Of a DNA stretch of 64,000 nucleotides, positions 1-10,456 are shown in pieces. The translations under genes were made by a program, and so were the position numbers. Under the pieces are notes generated by a model. That model saw only the letters and a list, made by a program, of their open reading frames with translations, did not search any database and was not told where the DNA came from. Source of the DNA: Epiperipatus broadwayi (lineage: Eukaryota; Onychophora; Udeonychophora; Euonychophora; Peripatidae). The stretch covers positions 14,567,254-14,631,253 of the forward strand of contig JAQFVV010006197.1 of NCBI GenBank assembly GCA_028023455.1, in the 5' to 3' direction. The first letter of the stretch is position 1; each line of letters begins with the position of its first letter.

Positions 1-1550
1 TTATATATGTCTTTATAGATATAGAGAAGGCATATGATAGAGTAAATAGAAAGATTATGGGTAAGTTTAGTAAATTTGGCAATGAATGGAGCTCTTGTGG
101 ATATTGTTAAGAGATCATAGGAAATAGTTACTTTACATGTCAATTAGAAAATATAGAATCAGTTAGTTAAAAATAGGGTGGGACTAAGGCAAGGATACTC
201 TGTCACCTATTTTTTTTTCATATGTGAGAGAAATATAGAGAGCAATAAAAAAACTAGGAAGAGGGATAAAGATACCATTAATAAATGGCAAGGGAGCATA
301 TATATTATCAGGTTTTTTATTTGCAGATATCTTCTTGTGCACAGAAAGTAGGGAAGATATAAAAATTATGTTGACGGGTGCAAGAATGGGTAAAGAAATG
401 AAGATTGAATTTAGTGAAAGAAAAATCAAAAGTAATGATGATAAATTCTGGGGAAAAAGAAGAGAATTTTTATTGGGGGATATAAATTTAAATGTGGGGA
501 ATAGGTGTAACTATTTAGGAATTGTCTTAAGTAATCAGAGAAGTTGTTTGGATGAATGGGAGAAAAAAAAAAGATAAATGAAGCAAAGAAAAGGGACTGA
601 TGAAGAAGTTAACAGCATTTTTATATATGATATAGCAGGAATTGTACAGGAATGCCAATAGCAGGATTAACTTATGGTAATGATGTGTTAGTAATGGGGT
701 GTTGGATTACTTAGAAAAACCACAAAGATAAATAAGAAGACATGCATTAGATGCAATGGGTGGATAGCAAAGGAGACAATTCAAGGAGAAATAGGATGGT
801 CAAGTTTTTATATGAAAGATGCAAAAAGCAAAATGAAAATATTTGATAGATTGCAATTTATAGATAGTCAAAATAGTATTTAAATGGCTTATGCGTAAAG
901 AACAAGTAAAAAGATGGGTGAGAAAGGTAGTAAAGATTTTGTCAGTATACTTGTACAAAAAATGGGCTGATTGTGTTAGAATTGTTGAGTGTTATAATGA
1001 CAAAGAATGAGATAGAAGAATAGATGCATTAATAAAAAATAGGGAATTGGAGAAATAGTATGGAGAGTAAAAAGTTCAAATATATAAGTAAACAGAACAT
1101 TGGGTGCGAGTTAATTTATGACAATAACAAGAAAGTAGTTTATTGTTTAAGGCACAAACAGGATTGTTAGCAACAAGGGAATATATACATAAAGGCAGGA
1201 ATGTAAGTGATTTAGTCTGCATGTAAGAAAGGCATGGAAACTATTAGGCATTTGTTAAATGTAAATACTTACAAACAGACAGTACAAATAATGACATTGT
1301 GGGAGAATAAATATAAACAAAGTGATTATACAGAAAATGGGTTCTTGATTTTTATGCTGGGTTTGGAAAAAGATAAGGAGGATCTAGATATAAAAGCCAT
1401 AGAGTGGACAGAGATGATGTGGAAATGGGATGGAGCAGAATAGACAACAAAATGGAAACACTTAGGGTAGGCAACGGAAAGGTGGCTAACAAGTTTTTCT
1501 GGGCACAATTGTTGAGAGATTCCTGACTAGTACATCACGTTCATCAATCA
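1..1550 (+). pseudogene. Decayed non-LTR retrotransposon (LINE) reverse transcriptase, cut by the window start
   Basis: This is a relic of a LINE polymerase that would copy its own RNA at a nicked target. It begins inside the reverse transcriptase domain: around 14-60 the frame reads FIDIEKAYDRVNRK, matching the catalytic A box (usually D-x-x-K-A-Y-D-R-V). Around 178-215 a B box reads VGLRQGYSV, and around 318-345 the catalytic FADD box survives only as FADI. A thumb-like stretch follows, with CNYLGIVLS at about 507-533. The last recognisable part is a C-terminal region at 1234-1440 (HLLNVNTY, then AIEWTEMMWKW). Frames shift and stops interrupt many times, so it is dead. The catalytic-box wording fits RTE-like or related clades, but I cannot place it firmly. 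Family identity is sure; exact ends are not. Confidence 0.8.
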
Positions 1551-2580
1551 CATTCTCTGTTTTAATTGGGGGAAAAAAGCTAATACTATATCCATAAAAA
1601 TATTAGTTGTAATTAAAGTTTGGTAAGGAAGACGAGATAATCTGCATTCTATATAACCATATATAATAGCAATAAAAATACTATTGCATAAATAAATTTT
1701 AAAAAGTTAACTAACATATTTGCTCTAACTTTGATCCTCACTAAAATGTAGATTTTAAAAAAGAATTGTAATTTTTAAAGAGTGAATGCCGATAAAATTG
1801 TTAATTATTGAACAATTACAAAGTGACAAGTTTAGAATAACTATATATTAAATATTATTTCATGTTTGAAATATTTTAATAAAATCTTAAGTGTTCTAAT
1901 CCCACGATTATGTGCAAATATGGTTCAAAAGAGTTGCACCTATTTCTTTTAGTTTTATTAGGTTCTAACTTATGCATATAAAAAAAATTGGCAAATAGAA
2001 TTTAAAAAAAAAGACATCTAATTTTCTCCTATCACTATTACATTTTCATGATCTTTCCAATTTAGTTCTCATATAAAAACACTAAAATCTTATCCTTTTT
2101 AAAAACAAACTAACTACAATAATAGGGCTACAGAAAGGAGTTTATTAACTGAAAGAAGACCCTTTGAGGCCTTAAAGGAAGTGAGCAAGGCAAATTTCTA
2201 ATATCCGCTCTATACGATCTTGTCATTGCAGTTATTACATTATTATGCATGGGCTGTTCAACAACCCACATTAGTCAGCGTGGCTTATCTCTCGTTTAAA
2301 ATCAAGAAACACCAATCTTTCTTTTTAGTTGCCTGATAAACAGCTGTCTGGTTTCACAGTTGCCTGATAGCTCTTAATTGAAATATGTCAGGTTCTCCTA
2401 AAGGCAAAATTAATGTGTGAAATGAACTTTTTTTTATGGTAAGGTATTTGATTCTAGAAGCATTTCTACATTGATTAGAGCATTGGATCACAGATCCAGT
2501 ATATTTTCATAATCTGAAGAATATTTATCAAATTGCATCAGCAATGATTAGATTACTAGACTAAGAAAATTAACATTAAG
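1551..2580. other. Intergenic AT-rich DNA, unassigned
   Basis: No gene is seen. The part at about 2130-2420 is richer in G and C than its surroundings, and contains the phrase AGTTGCCTGATA twice (about 2328 and 2358), which suggests an old unidentified repeat. Confidence 0.5.
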
Positions 2581-3000
2581 AAGGATCTATGACAGATTGA
2601 TTACATATCTACAAAACTTTTTGCAGCAGTTTTGCAATAAGTATTTTTTTGAATTAAAATGGGAAGTTAAGGGAGTAAAAATAAGTAGATTATTTAAATA
2701 ATCTAGATATTGCAGATGATGTAATTGTTTTTGCAAATAACGTTTTAGAGCTTCAGGAAATGCTATAAGTATTATCAGAAGAAATTAAAATTAAAGGAAA
2801 ATGCTAAAAAGATACAAGTAATGTTCAACAAATTTTCTCAAAGAAAATAAAGATAGATAATGATGAGTTAGAAGTCAACTACTTTAAATACCCTGGGGTC
2901 AGATTATTAATATAGATTGAAACATACTGAATAAAATTAATCATAGAATTAAATTTGGATGGAATGCTTTGAGGAGAAATAACATGATATCAAAATGAAA
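2581..3000 (+). pseudogene. RTE-like LINE reverse transcriptase relic
   Basis: A short, frameshifted piece of a LINE reverse transcriptase. Around 2612-2640 a frame reads TKLFAAVLQ and around 2703-2790 another reads IADDVIVFANNVLELQEML, the F/I-A-D-D catalytic box and the helix after it. The reading frame breaks several times. The same two blocks recur, more decayed, at 34.9-35.1 kb, so both belong to one family. It is on the opposite strand to the LINE that starts just after it. Confidence 0.7.
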
Positions 3001-3681
3001 TATGCTTGTAAGCTTGAAAAAAAATTTTTTTTTTAGTGTTTCAATAATATCCTTTATTGTACAAAAATAGATTACATGAATTTGTTGTTTACCAAAAATT
3101 ACATTGTTGAAAATATGTGGTTTAAAATTATATGGCTTTGGAACAAACAGAAAAAATTAAAAAAAAAAAGGGATATGTAAAAACAACAACAAAAAAATTA
3201 ATAATTTTCTTGTTACAGAAGTCATAATTTGTTTTTTGAGGTTATGGTTTGTCTCAGGTTTTTAATAATGATCATGTAGCAGCAAATACATCTGGATGTG
3301 CAATTTTGCCATCTCTGGCCTTCAGTTGTTCGAGCGTATTAGAAAATGTGGCTGGGTGCTTTGTGATATTGTCTCCAAGGCAGAAAGTACATCTGGTGCA
3401 CTAGAAACTATATAAACAAAAAGTTGCTGCATGAGCAGCTGGTATTGAGCCTTTACTGAGTGTCTCTATTAGGTTATCAAGTGTGATGTTATTTTGTCTA
3501 TATGTGTTAATCATAATTTCTCGGGTATTTGTTAGAGCTGTGCAGGTGTGAAATAGGTGCTGTTGTGTTTCTTCTTGTTGTAAAACCTGCAGTATTTAAG
3601 GAAATAGGAGGTAGGTAGAGCATGAAGATTTACCTTTAAAAGAAAGTTAAAAAATTTGGGTTCCAATGACCATTTTTTAAA

Positions 3682-4218
3682 TCACTGCATCAAACAACTA
3701 TTGTTCATATTTAGCATAGGTGAGTGAGGATCTGTAGTTATGTCTGGGTAAAGCATATTATAAATAGTCCAATAGATGTATCTACCTACATCCAAAAAAA
3801 ACACCTGATCATAAATGCTTTGAAGTTGGTTTACGAGCAAAGACAAATATCTGTGTGGTGGTAGTAGGTCTGTGGGTGTTATTTGAAGGATGCATTCGAG
3901 TGCTGGAAAACTTTTTATCAGTGTAGCTGGGAGATTAATACTTTTTTGTTTGTGAAAAATTTGTATGGAATGAAGACCTAATCCATTTCTGAGACTAAGT
4001 CGTTTTACAGAGCGCAATAATAGCTTGCTGCAGAATGAGTAAATGGACAAAGTGAAAGATTTAGTGAAATTTATGATTGGTGAGTAATGGATTATTTTTG
4101 TAGTTACAAGCTGATTGAAAAGGCATACTTTTGCATATAGTGAGAGGTAGGTTTTGGAGAGAGAAGTGGTTGTACACTCGGCATCATCTTTCAGTTTTTT
4201 CTGGAACTTTTGTCTCAT
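3682..4218 (-). pseudogene. LINE-A copy 1, C-terminal part of ORF2
   Basis: This open stretch of 178 codons is the part downstream of the reverse transcriptase palm. Residues LLLRSVKRLSLRNGLGLHSI about one third in carry the N/G-G-L-G-L motif common in LINE thumb domains, and the equivalent place in the second copy reads [10 protein letters not shown]. It has no own start of importance; the first Met is simply the first after a frameshift. It is separated from the upstream reverse transcriptase by a frameshift near 4225. Confidence 0.7.
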
Positions 4219-4229
4219 TGCAGAAGGCC

Positions 4230-5263
4230 CTAGGTAGAAAGGAAACCCAAGGAAATTAATTGGTTTCCCATGATAAACATCTTACCAGTGTAAAGAAACC
4301 AAGCTGATGTTTTGTTAATATTGATTTTGAGTTGATGTTTTGTTAATATTGATTTTGAGTTTATATTTGAGGGGGTATTCATTAAGTATTTTTTCCAGAG
4401 TAGGTAGTTGTTTTTTTGGATGCAAGAAAAACTAAAATCATCCATGTATGCAATACACGGTATATATAGTCCAGTGTGGGGAATTTGGATTCCTTATAAT
4501 TTTTGTTGTATTTTATTTATGAGAGGGTTAATGTAGAACATAAATAATAATGAACTGAGTGAAGATCCTCGAGGTATGGATTGGTGGGGAGAGAAGGTGA
4601 TGTTCAACCATTAATTGTAATATGGATTTCACAACTAAGAAGTAGATTGGTTAGTAGGTATAAAAGATAGCTAAGTGTTTTGGTGTCTCAATTAAAATTT
4701 TTAATAGGGACTGAGTCAAAAGCAGCCTCAATGTCAAGTTGAACAGCCATTGGACCATACTTTTTCTGCTCTCTGAATTTATAATGGTTTTGAAAATGAG
4801 GGCAGCTTGGCCTGTTGAGGATTTTTTTTTGCATGTTGCATTGGTGATAATAGAGGGAGATGTGGTTCGATTTTATCTTTTAGAACCTTTTCCAGAATTT
4901 TAATACCAAGAGGGCTCATGGAGATTGGTCGCAGATTAGATTAATTGGATACTGAAGCTTGCTTTTTGTTGAATGGAACTAAGGAGATTGGATATAGATA
5001 CTTTATATTACACAGCCTTTGTGATAATTTGTTAAATCACATAGATATGTGGTGGTAAACTGACTGAGATGTGAAAACACAAATTTAGGGATTCCATGTG
5101 GCTCTGGATGACAAGAGTTTGGAATTGTGGTTAGCTTCAGCAAGAAATCAGTAGCATGGAAAGGTTTATCTAACTCTGGTTGGCCTAATTGATATTCAGG
5201 TGGTGTGAAAGCACTATGGGACTGCAGCTTTTGCTTGAAATATTTGTATTTTGGCTTTATCAT
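4230..5263 (-). pseudogene. LINE-A copy 1, broken reverse transcriptase of ORF2
   Basis: Frames at 5263-5003 and 4445-4230 hold the ends of the reverse transcriptase domain. The upstream one includes HGIPKFVFSHL, which has a clear partner in copy 2 ([11 protein letters not shown], near 56030). The downstream one contains MDDFS (4445-4431), the relic of the Y-x-D-D catalytic box. In between no frame stays open, though pieces such as a GSSLSSLLF-like B box can be picked out around 4550. A 28-bp tandem duplication at 4305-4360 throws the frame. Confidence 0.65.
4305..4360. repeat. Perfect 28-bp tandem duplication inside LINE-A
   Basis: Two identical 28-base units, 4305-4332 and 4333-4360, each starting TGATGTTTTGTTAATATTGA. 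Since 28 is not a multiple of three, the duplication shifts the reverse transcriptase frame. The protein frame shows the repeat as KHQLKININ-like text. Confidence 0.95.
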
Positions 5264-5441
5264 ATTATGTCCAGCTTTGGTAACACTATTGGTTTCAAGT
5301 GCTTGTGAAACTTTGACAGAGAAAAGATATCCCAGAGCCCATCTAATGTACCCTCATGTCCAGGTGTGTTGTTTTGTTAGACAGATTTTTTTCTTTTTTA
5401 TGGCAAGGTACTCTTTTAGTGTTGCAGGTGTCATTATATAT

Positions 5442-6450
5442 TTATGTCTTTTTATGTGTGTAGGAATCTGGAACAGATTTACACATGGTAATTCTTTTAT
5501 GTAGCTCATTGGACAAAGTTAGGAGTCTTGAAGGTGGTGGTGTGGTTTGGGTAATATGATTTATATTAAATGACAGAATGTCAATAAAGGAAACGTACCA
5601 TTGAACAGGATTAAGTTGCATAATGCTGAGTTTAAATAAAATAATATATGTTTCAGAGTACAAAAATTCAGAAGTGTGTGCAGGAAGAATTATTCTTGTT
5701 TTATGAAGTTGAATTGTTGATGTTTGCATTGTACTTAGATTGAGTTCAAGCATTTGGCTAGAGTGATCAGAGAAGGATGAGGGATTAAATGATGAAGCAT
5801 GGGTGAATAAAAACACAGGTCAATAAGTGAGGTGTAATGACTGCTGTAGAAAAAGATGGAATTGGGTGGTAAGAAACCTTCAGCACTCATTAGTGGTACT
5901 GCAAGTTGATGCAGCCACTTTGAAATAAAAGTGTGATAACTCATGTAAAAAAATCACCCATTAAGATAACTGGTAAGAGGTTGATGATAGTAGTGAGTTG
6001 ATGGTAAGCAGTAATCTTGAGATGACAGCTGGTCTAGGAGGTATGTAAACAAAAATTATGTTGAGTGCAATGGTATGGTGATGAAAAGTGACTATAAGTA
6101 GGTTTGAAATGATATATATATAATTTTAAAGAATGAAAATTGGCAGCTTCTTGTGATAACTAGTCCTGTGCCTCCTGAAGGTGATGATGAATCTCATGAA
6201 CAGGTGGAAAAGCATTGGGTCCTTAAAAAGGTTGTGGGGTCAATCTGTGTGGCTGTGTAAATTGAATCCATTTACTTGGCTGGTTTTTTAAAATTGAGTT
6301 TAGACCTTGAACATTGAAAGCTCCTATCTTTACTTTCATGTTGAAAGTAAATGAGTAGGAAAAAAAATTAAAGTGTTTAAATTGACTGGATTGAGATTTC
6401 ATTTGTTGCCTTGTTTACAAGATTTAAAAAAAGGATTGTATGCAGCTACA
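5442..6450 (-). pseudogene. LINE-A copy 1, endonuclease-like part of ORF2
   Basis: Open pieces at 5944-5735 and 5816-5442 overlap in different frames. The upstream piece carries SLIDLCFYSP, which resembles the S-x-I-D-L...-S-P segment near the end of the apurinic-like endonuclease of LINEs. The sequence back to about 6450 is too broken to read. The assignment rests mainly on position, directly upstream of the reverse transcriptase, and on that one motif. Confidence 0.45.
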
Positions 6451-7318
6451 ACTCAAAATTAAAATTTTCAGGGCTGGCATCTAGGGCATCAAAATATTTA
6501 AGAGATGGTTTGTTTGCATTACTTTTTTTTTTTTCAGAGGTGTGATATTAGTTGGTATACTAGTGTATATATGTTTATCTTCAGGGTTTGTTTTTGATTC
6601 GTTGCTTGAGTTTTGAGACTTTGATAAGTGAAAGATAAAAATTTTTTGGCTGTTAGAGCTTCCTGTGTGTCTGTTAAGTGGAGGTTACAGAATTCTGGGT
6701 TATGAATGCTGTTATTAGTGGAACATGTGAGGTTAATTTCAGTATAGTGTGTTTTTATTACCTTATCTTTTCATGGTCGCCCAGATTTTCTTTTGGCAGT
6801 GTAGTCTGGGTCAGAGCTTTGAATTATTGGTAATGGTGGTGTCAGTGTATCCATAACATCTATGCTTGTCGTTTACTATATGTAAAAATTGGCTGATATT
6901 GTCATTGTGAATAATTGAGTGTGGTACCTTAGCTATATGAGTTGGATCTAATTGTTTACATAGTTTGGCTGATGTTTCATTATCGTCTGAGAAGTTTTGC
7001 TGCTGATGTTAATGGGTGTGCTGAAGGTTTGATTTGTCTGCTCAATGGAGAGTTCAATCGGTGAAGCATCTTCATTTGTAGGAGAGATTATGTGTAGATT
7101 AGATGTTTTGTCACTATTGTCTTGGTTTTTATTATGAATGCATTTAGGTATTGTGAATATGTGCCTCTCCCCGAGATTGGGTTAAAAAAAAGGAAGGTTC
7201 GGTCCTTAAGGGGGGAGGTTTTAGTGGAATTAACTCGTCCTTCTCCTCAAAACGATTGAGTATTAATAGTGAATAGGTTGTTGTTAATTGAGTTATGGAG
7301 ATTTGTTGTATTGTTGTC

Positions 7319-7899
7319 TGTATTGTTATTGGTTGTTTGTGGTTTGATTTTATTTATATTTTTGTTTGTTTATTTTTGTTATTAAGAAATAATATGTGTG
7401 TGGAAAAATTAAATAAATAATGTAATTTTAAATGTATTATTGTGAAGTTTGATGGTGTTTATGTTTATATTTATTTGTTTTTTTGTATATATAAGTATGT
7501 TATTTTTTGGTTGTTTGTTTAGTTATTTTGGTTTAGTGTTGTATGTATGTATTTGTTTTGTGGGTTGTGGTTTTGGTGATAATTTAAATATATTTTTGTG
7601 TTTGGGTGTGGGGTTTTGTGTGTTTTTTAGGGTGTTTGATGTGTGAATATTATTAGGTTGGGTATTGTGGTGTTTAGTTGTGTTGAGGTTTTTATTATTT
7701 TGGTTGGTGGGAGAATTTTTTATATTGTTATTTAAAATATATATATATGTTTGTTTTGTTTTATTTATTAGTTGGTGTGTTTTTTTTGGTTTTTTTGTAT
7801 TTTTGGTTGGTGTAGTATTATTATTAGAGTTATTTAATTTTATGGTTTTGTAGAATTTATTAATAAATTTTAATTATAAATAATTATTGTATTTATTAT
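7319..7899. other. 581-base stretch with no cytosine on the + strand
   Basis: Every base from 7319 to 7899 was read and none is C on the + strand; G is common. The last C before it is at 7318 and the next at 7900. On the LINE-A sense (minus) strand this is a spacer of A, C and T with no G, lying between the ORF1 zinc knuckle and the ORF2 region. Only TAA stops are possible there and they are frequent, so it does not code now. The open frames on the + strand (7449-7646, 7665-7853) are a by-product of the composition. Confidence 0.97.
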
Positions 7900-8016
7900 C
7901 TATTATATGAGATTCTATTATATTTGTGTACTATAGTTATTGTAAATATATAAATGGAAAAGTTATTTTGGGGGTGGTGTTTTTTTTTTGTTTATAATAT
8001 ATTTTAAATTTAAATA

Positions 8017-8910
8017 TTAATTATAGTTACCCACCTGATTACACTTATAAGCTTGAGTGGTTGTGCAGTTTATTGCTAGATGACCACGCTGGTGACAAGA
8101 GAAACATTGTGGCTTCAACCCACATATGTATAGGCAAAGTGTTGCTTCTTGGTCTGTAATCTGGGTAGGTATAGTGGTTGGATCAATGTTTTTATTTAGC
8201 TTGCCTTTAAACTCATAGCTATTGCTATATATTGGAACTGGAGTGTCTTTTAGGTAAACTGGTTGCAATGAGACAACCTTCCCAAATGGCTCCATTAAAT
8301 TTTTAAAATCCTGTATGGAGTAGCCTAGGTATGTATTTTTCAACATGCCAGTTATGTATCTCTGTTTGTTTTCATCTACAGCAATTAGAGCAAATTGACC
8401 CAGTGTTTTGATCTTCATTTTAAATCTATTTTTTTTTGGTTTGGATTATGAAATTCTGAGGTATCTTTGATTGGGATGATCAACTTAGCGTAGAACACTG
8501 TTCCATAGATTGTGCCGAGTGCTTCATATAGTAACGCCCTTGGGAATTTATACAAAGAACAATTAATATCTGTGGCTGCTAAAACTATTGAACAATCTGT
8601 GAAAAAATGACGGAAAGTGTTAAAAGGACCATTTGGAATGGTATTGGGGAATTTCTCAGAAATGCTATATAGGATATCAGCATTCCATATTACAGAAGGG
8701 TAATTGTGTTCCTTCACCATTTTGATTTTGTAAATCCAAATTTTCAATATTGCTGGTGGTAGATTTTCTGAATCTTTGGGAAGAGGGATTAAAATTCATG
8801 CTTGTAATTACTGGAGTTTTTTTTGCAATATCAGCGCTTATTAAAGTAACCTTATTTTTTAGGTTTGTTTTTTCACTCACGTTAGTTAATACTAAAGGCA
8901 TGGCAGCCAT
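8017..8910 (-). pseudogene. LINE-A copy 1, ORF1 relic with a CCHC zinc knuckle
   Basis: ORF1 of such LINEs encodes an RNA-binding protein that packages the element RNA. Three overlapping frames make it up: 8910-8677 (begins MAAMPLVL), 8747-8415, and 8418-8017. The last ends in CFSCHQRGHLAINC, a C-x2-C-x4-H-x4-C zinc knuckle, followed by a possible start of a second knuckle (YKCNQVG) that runs into the G-free spacer. The region before the knuckle (LMEPFGKVVSLQPVYLKD) looks like an RRM-type fold, as is usual in ORF1 proteins. Two frameshifts, near 8690 and 8416, break the gene. The start at 8910 is plausible because it is the first Met after the tRNA-like sequence. Confidence 0.7.
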
Positions 8911-8975
8911 TTACGTTATCTTTAAACGATGCTGTGATCTAGGTGTTTTTTTTTCATATGCCATAGCATCGGCAG

Positions 8976-9050
8976 GGAGGCGAACCCGCAACCACTCTGC
9001 AACCAACTGCTTGCTTACAAGGCGGCTGCACTGACCTCTCGACCAACAAT
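8976..9050 (-). repeat. tRNA-like sequence (SINE head or LINE 5' end)
   Basis: On the minus strand 9045-9034 reads TGGTCGAGAGGT, an A-box-like element, and 8987-8977 reads GGTTCGCCTCC, a B-box-like element, about 47 bases apart. Between them 9020-9014 reads TTGTAAG, like the anticodon loop of a tRNA-Thr(TGT). Such internal RNA polymerase III promoters mark tRNA-derived SINEs. It does not fold into a clean acceptor stem, so it is not called a working tRNA gene. It lies 66 bases upstream of the LINE-A ORF1 start, in the same orientation. Confidence 0.65.
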
Positions 9051-9185
9051 GAGATGCACAGTGAATATTTGCAAACCGTTATAATATATATAAAAATTTT
9101 GTACTTTTTTTAAGAAAAAAATAATTTAAAATTCCCTTTTCTAATAGAGTTGCAAGTAAAAAAATTAAAAATAGCAGGAGACTTT

Positions 9186-9545
9186 TAACATACATGCGAC
9201 CATGTGTTAAGCCAGGTGGCGCTCTAAAATGTGTTTTACTAGTTCTCATTTATCGATCTCATACTTGGGCACTTAACAAAAGAGCAATACAGACCATAGG
9301 TGAGAACAAACAGGTAGTACTGACATCATTGAAAGAATTACGACTGAAATGGAGTTGGCTGGACATATTGTTAGAAAAGATAATAGATGGATAGTTGAAA
9401 TTTTGAACTAAATTCCAGGAGATTGTACAAAGACCTAGAGATGACGTGAGACTGATAGATGAACTAAGAAAGTGCACTATTGTGATGTGGAGAAAATAAA
9501 AAATAGAGATTGAAGAAACTGGATACCCTCCAGAGAAACAATAAT
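9186..9545 (+). pseudogene. RTE-like LINE, C-terminal end of the polymerase
   Basis: The frame begins VLLVLIYRSHTWALNKRAI (from about 9229), equivalent to the VLPVLxYGxxTW segment after the reverse transcriptase palm. It continues through LKWSWLDIL into a broken tail ending about 9545 (RKCTIVMW near 9468). The same tail occurs at 16466-16652 and, reversed, at 60728-61075. Internal stops show it is dead and 5'-truncated. Confidence 0.75.
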
Positions 9546-9750
9546 AGTTGAAAGCAGTAATGATAAAAATAATAAAAAGTGAAAAGAAAAGATGATCAAT
9601 TGGAAAATTAAACTAATGAAAAAGTTTCTTCTAAACAAGCTTTCATTAGATATATATTATTACATTTATTTTATTTAATACTACATAATTAGAAGGATAG
9701 TTACTTAAGTAATATGACAGTGAATACAAATTTAATTTATCACTGATATA

Positions 9751-10456
9751 CCGGGTTTCTCCACAAATAAGGCTGGATCTTATATTAATTTTTGCTCCTT
9801 TCAGGGAATGACTTATTTAATTTTTATTTAAAAATATACATTTATTCAAGTACAAAAATCTATATTTATTCAAATACAAAATCTACATTTATTCAATATT
9901 AGTAATTTCAACATTACATAAATAACTTTCATTACTGCTTGAATATATAACAGTTAGAATTATATATCACAGAATATTCTCATTCAATATGAGAATATTA
10001 AAAAGTTATTTATGTTCTATTAAATTAGTAATATTTAATTTAAAATAAAATATGAAATGTTAAACTGGTTTGATTAATTTGTGAACTAAGATCGCTATTA
10101 ATAAGTTTCATCATTTTTGAATATCAGTGTTGGTTTATTTACAATATATACAGTTGAAGATTAGATGACAGAGGAATTTTTTTATCAGACTGAATAAATG
10201 AGCATTGATAAATGAAAAATAAAATTTTATTTGCAAGTTTATTAAAATGATTAGTTATGAACCTGTGTGCAAAATAATTCTGAGTAATATTTATCCAAGT
10301 ACAAAAATCTACACTTATATCTATTTATATATTCATTACTTTATAATTCAATATGTATATCATGTATTTCAACAAGCTGACAATCTTAATAGGGTAGAGC
10401 TTATATTATTAGCATCCTGAAAAATCATGCTAGGTCTTATTTTCAGAGAAACATAG
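9751..10456. mobile_element. Mariner-like non-autonomous element, copy 1
   Basis: The left end (from 9751) reads CCGGGTTTCTCC and the right end, reversed, CTATGTTTCTCTGAAAATAA. The element starts right after a TA dinucleotide (9749-9750), as Tc1/mariner elements do; the right-hand TA has become TT. About 706 bp long, with no coding frame. Subterminal sequences of both ends also occur in the copy at 62737-63826, which confirms that the pair is one family. Confidence 0.7.

Larger units (their letters stand above)
3015..8935 (-). mobile_element. LINE-A copy 1: nearly full-length, two-ORF non-LTR retrotransposon, dead
   Basis: Read on the minus strand it has the order of a two-ORF LINE: an ORF1 with a CCHC zinc knuckle (8910-8017), a long spacer (about 8016-6450), an endonuclease-like part (about 6450-5440), reverse transcriptase (about 5265-4230) and a C-terminal part with the G-L-G-L motif (4218-3682). 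The 3' end lies near 3015 beside an A/T homopolymer stretch. All coding parts are broken by stops and frameshifts. A second, 5'-truncated copy of the same family lies at 54119-56100. The zinc-knuckle ORF1 and the reverse transcriptase wording ([10 protein letters not shown] in copy 2) resemble the I/Nimb or Jockey side of the LINE tree, but the clade is uncertain. The 5' boundary is taken just upstream of the ORF1 start. Confidence 0.8.

Noticed and set aside
7449-7853. Two + strand open frames with hydrophobic, Cys-rich translations
   Set aside because: They exist because this strand has no C, which removes most codon types; they have no domain and lie antisense inside LINE-A.
8976-9050. A functional tRNA-Thr gene
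   Set aside because: Only A-box, B-box and an anticodon-like loop are seen; acceptor and T stems do not pair well.
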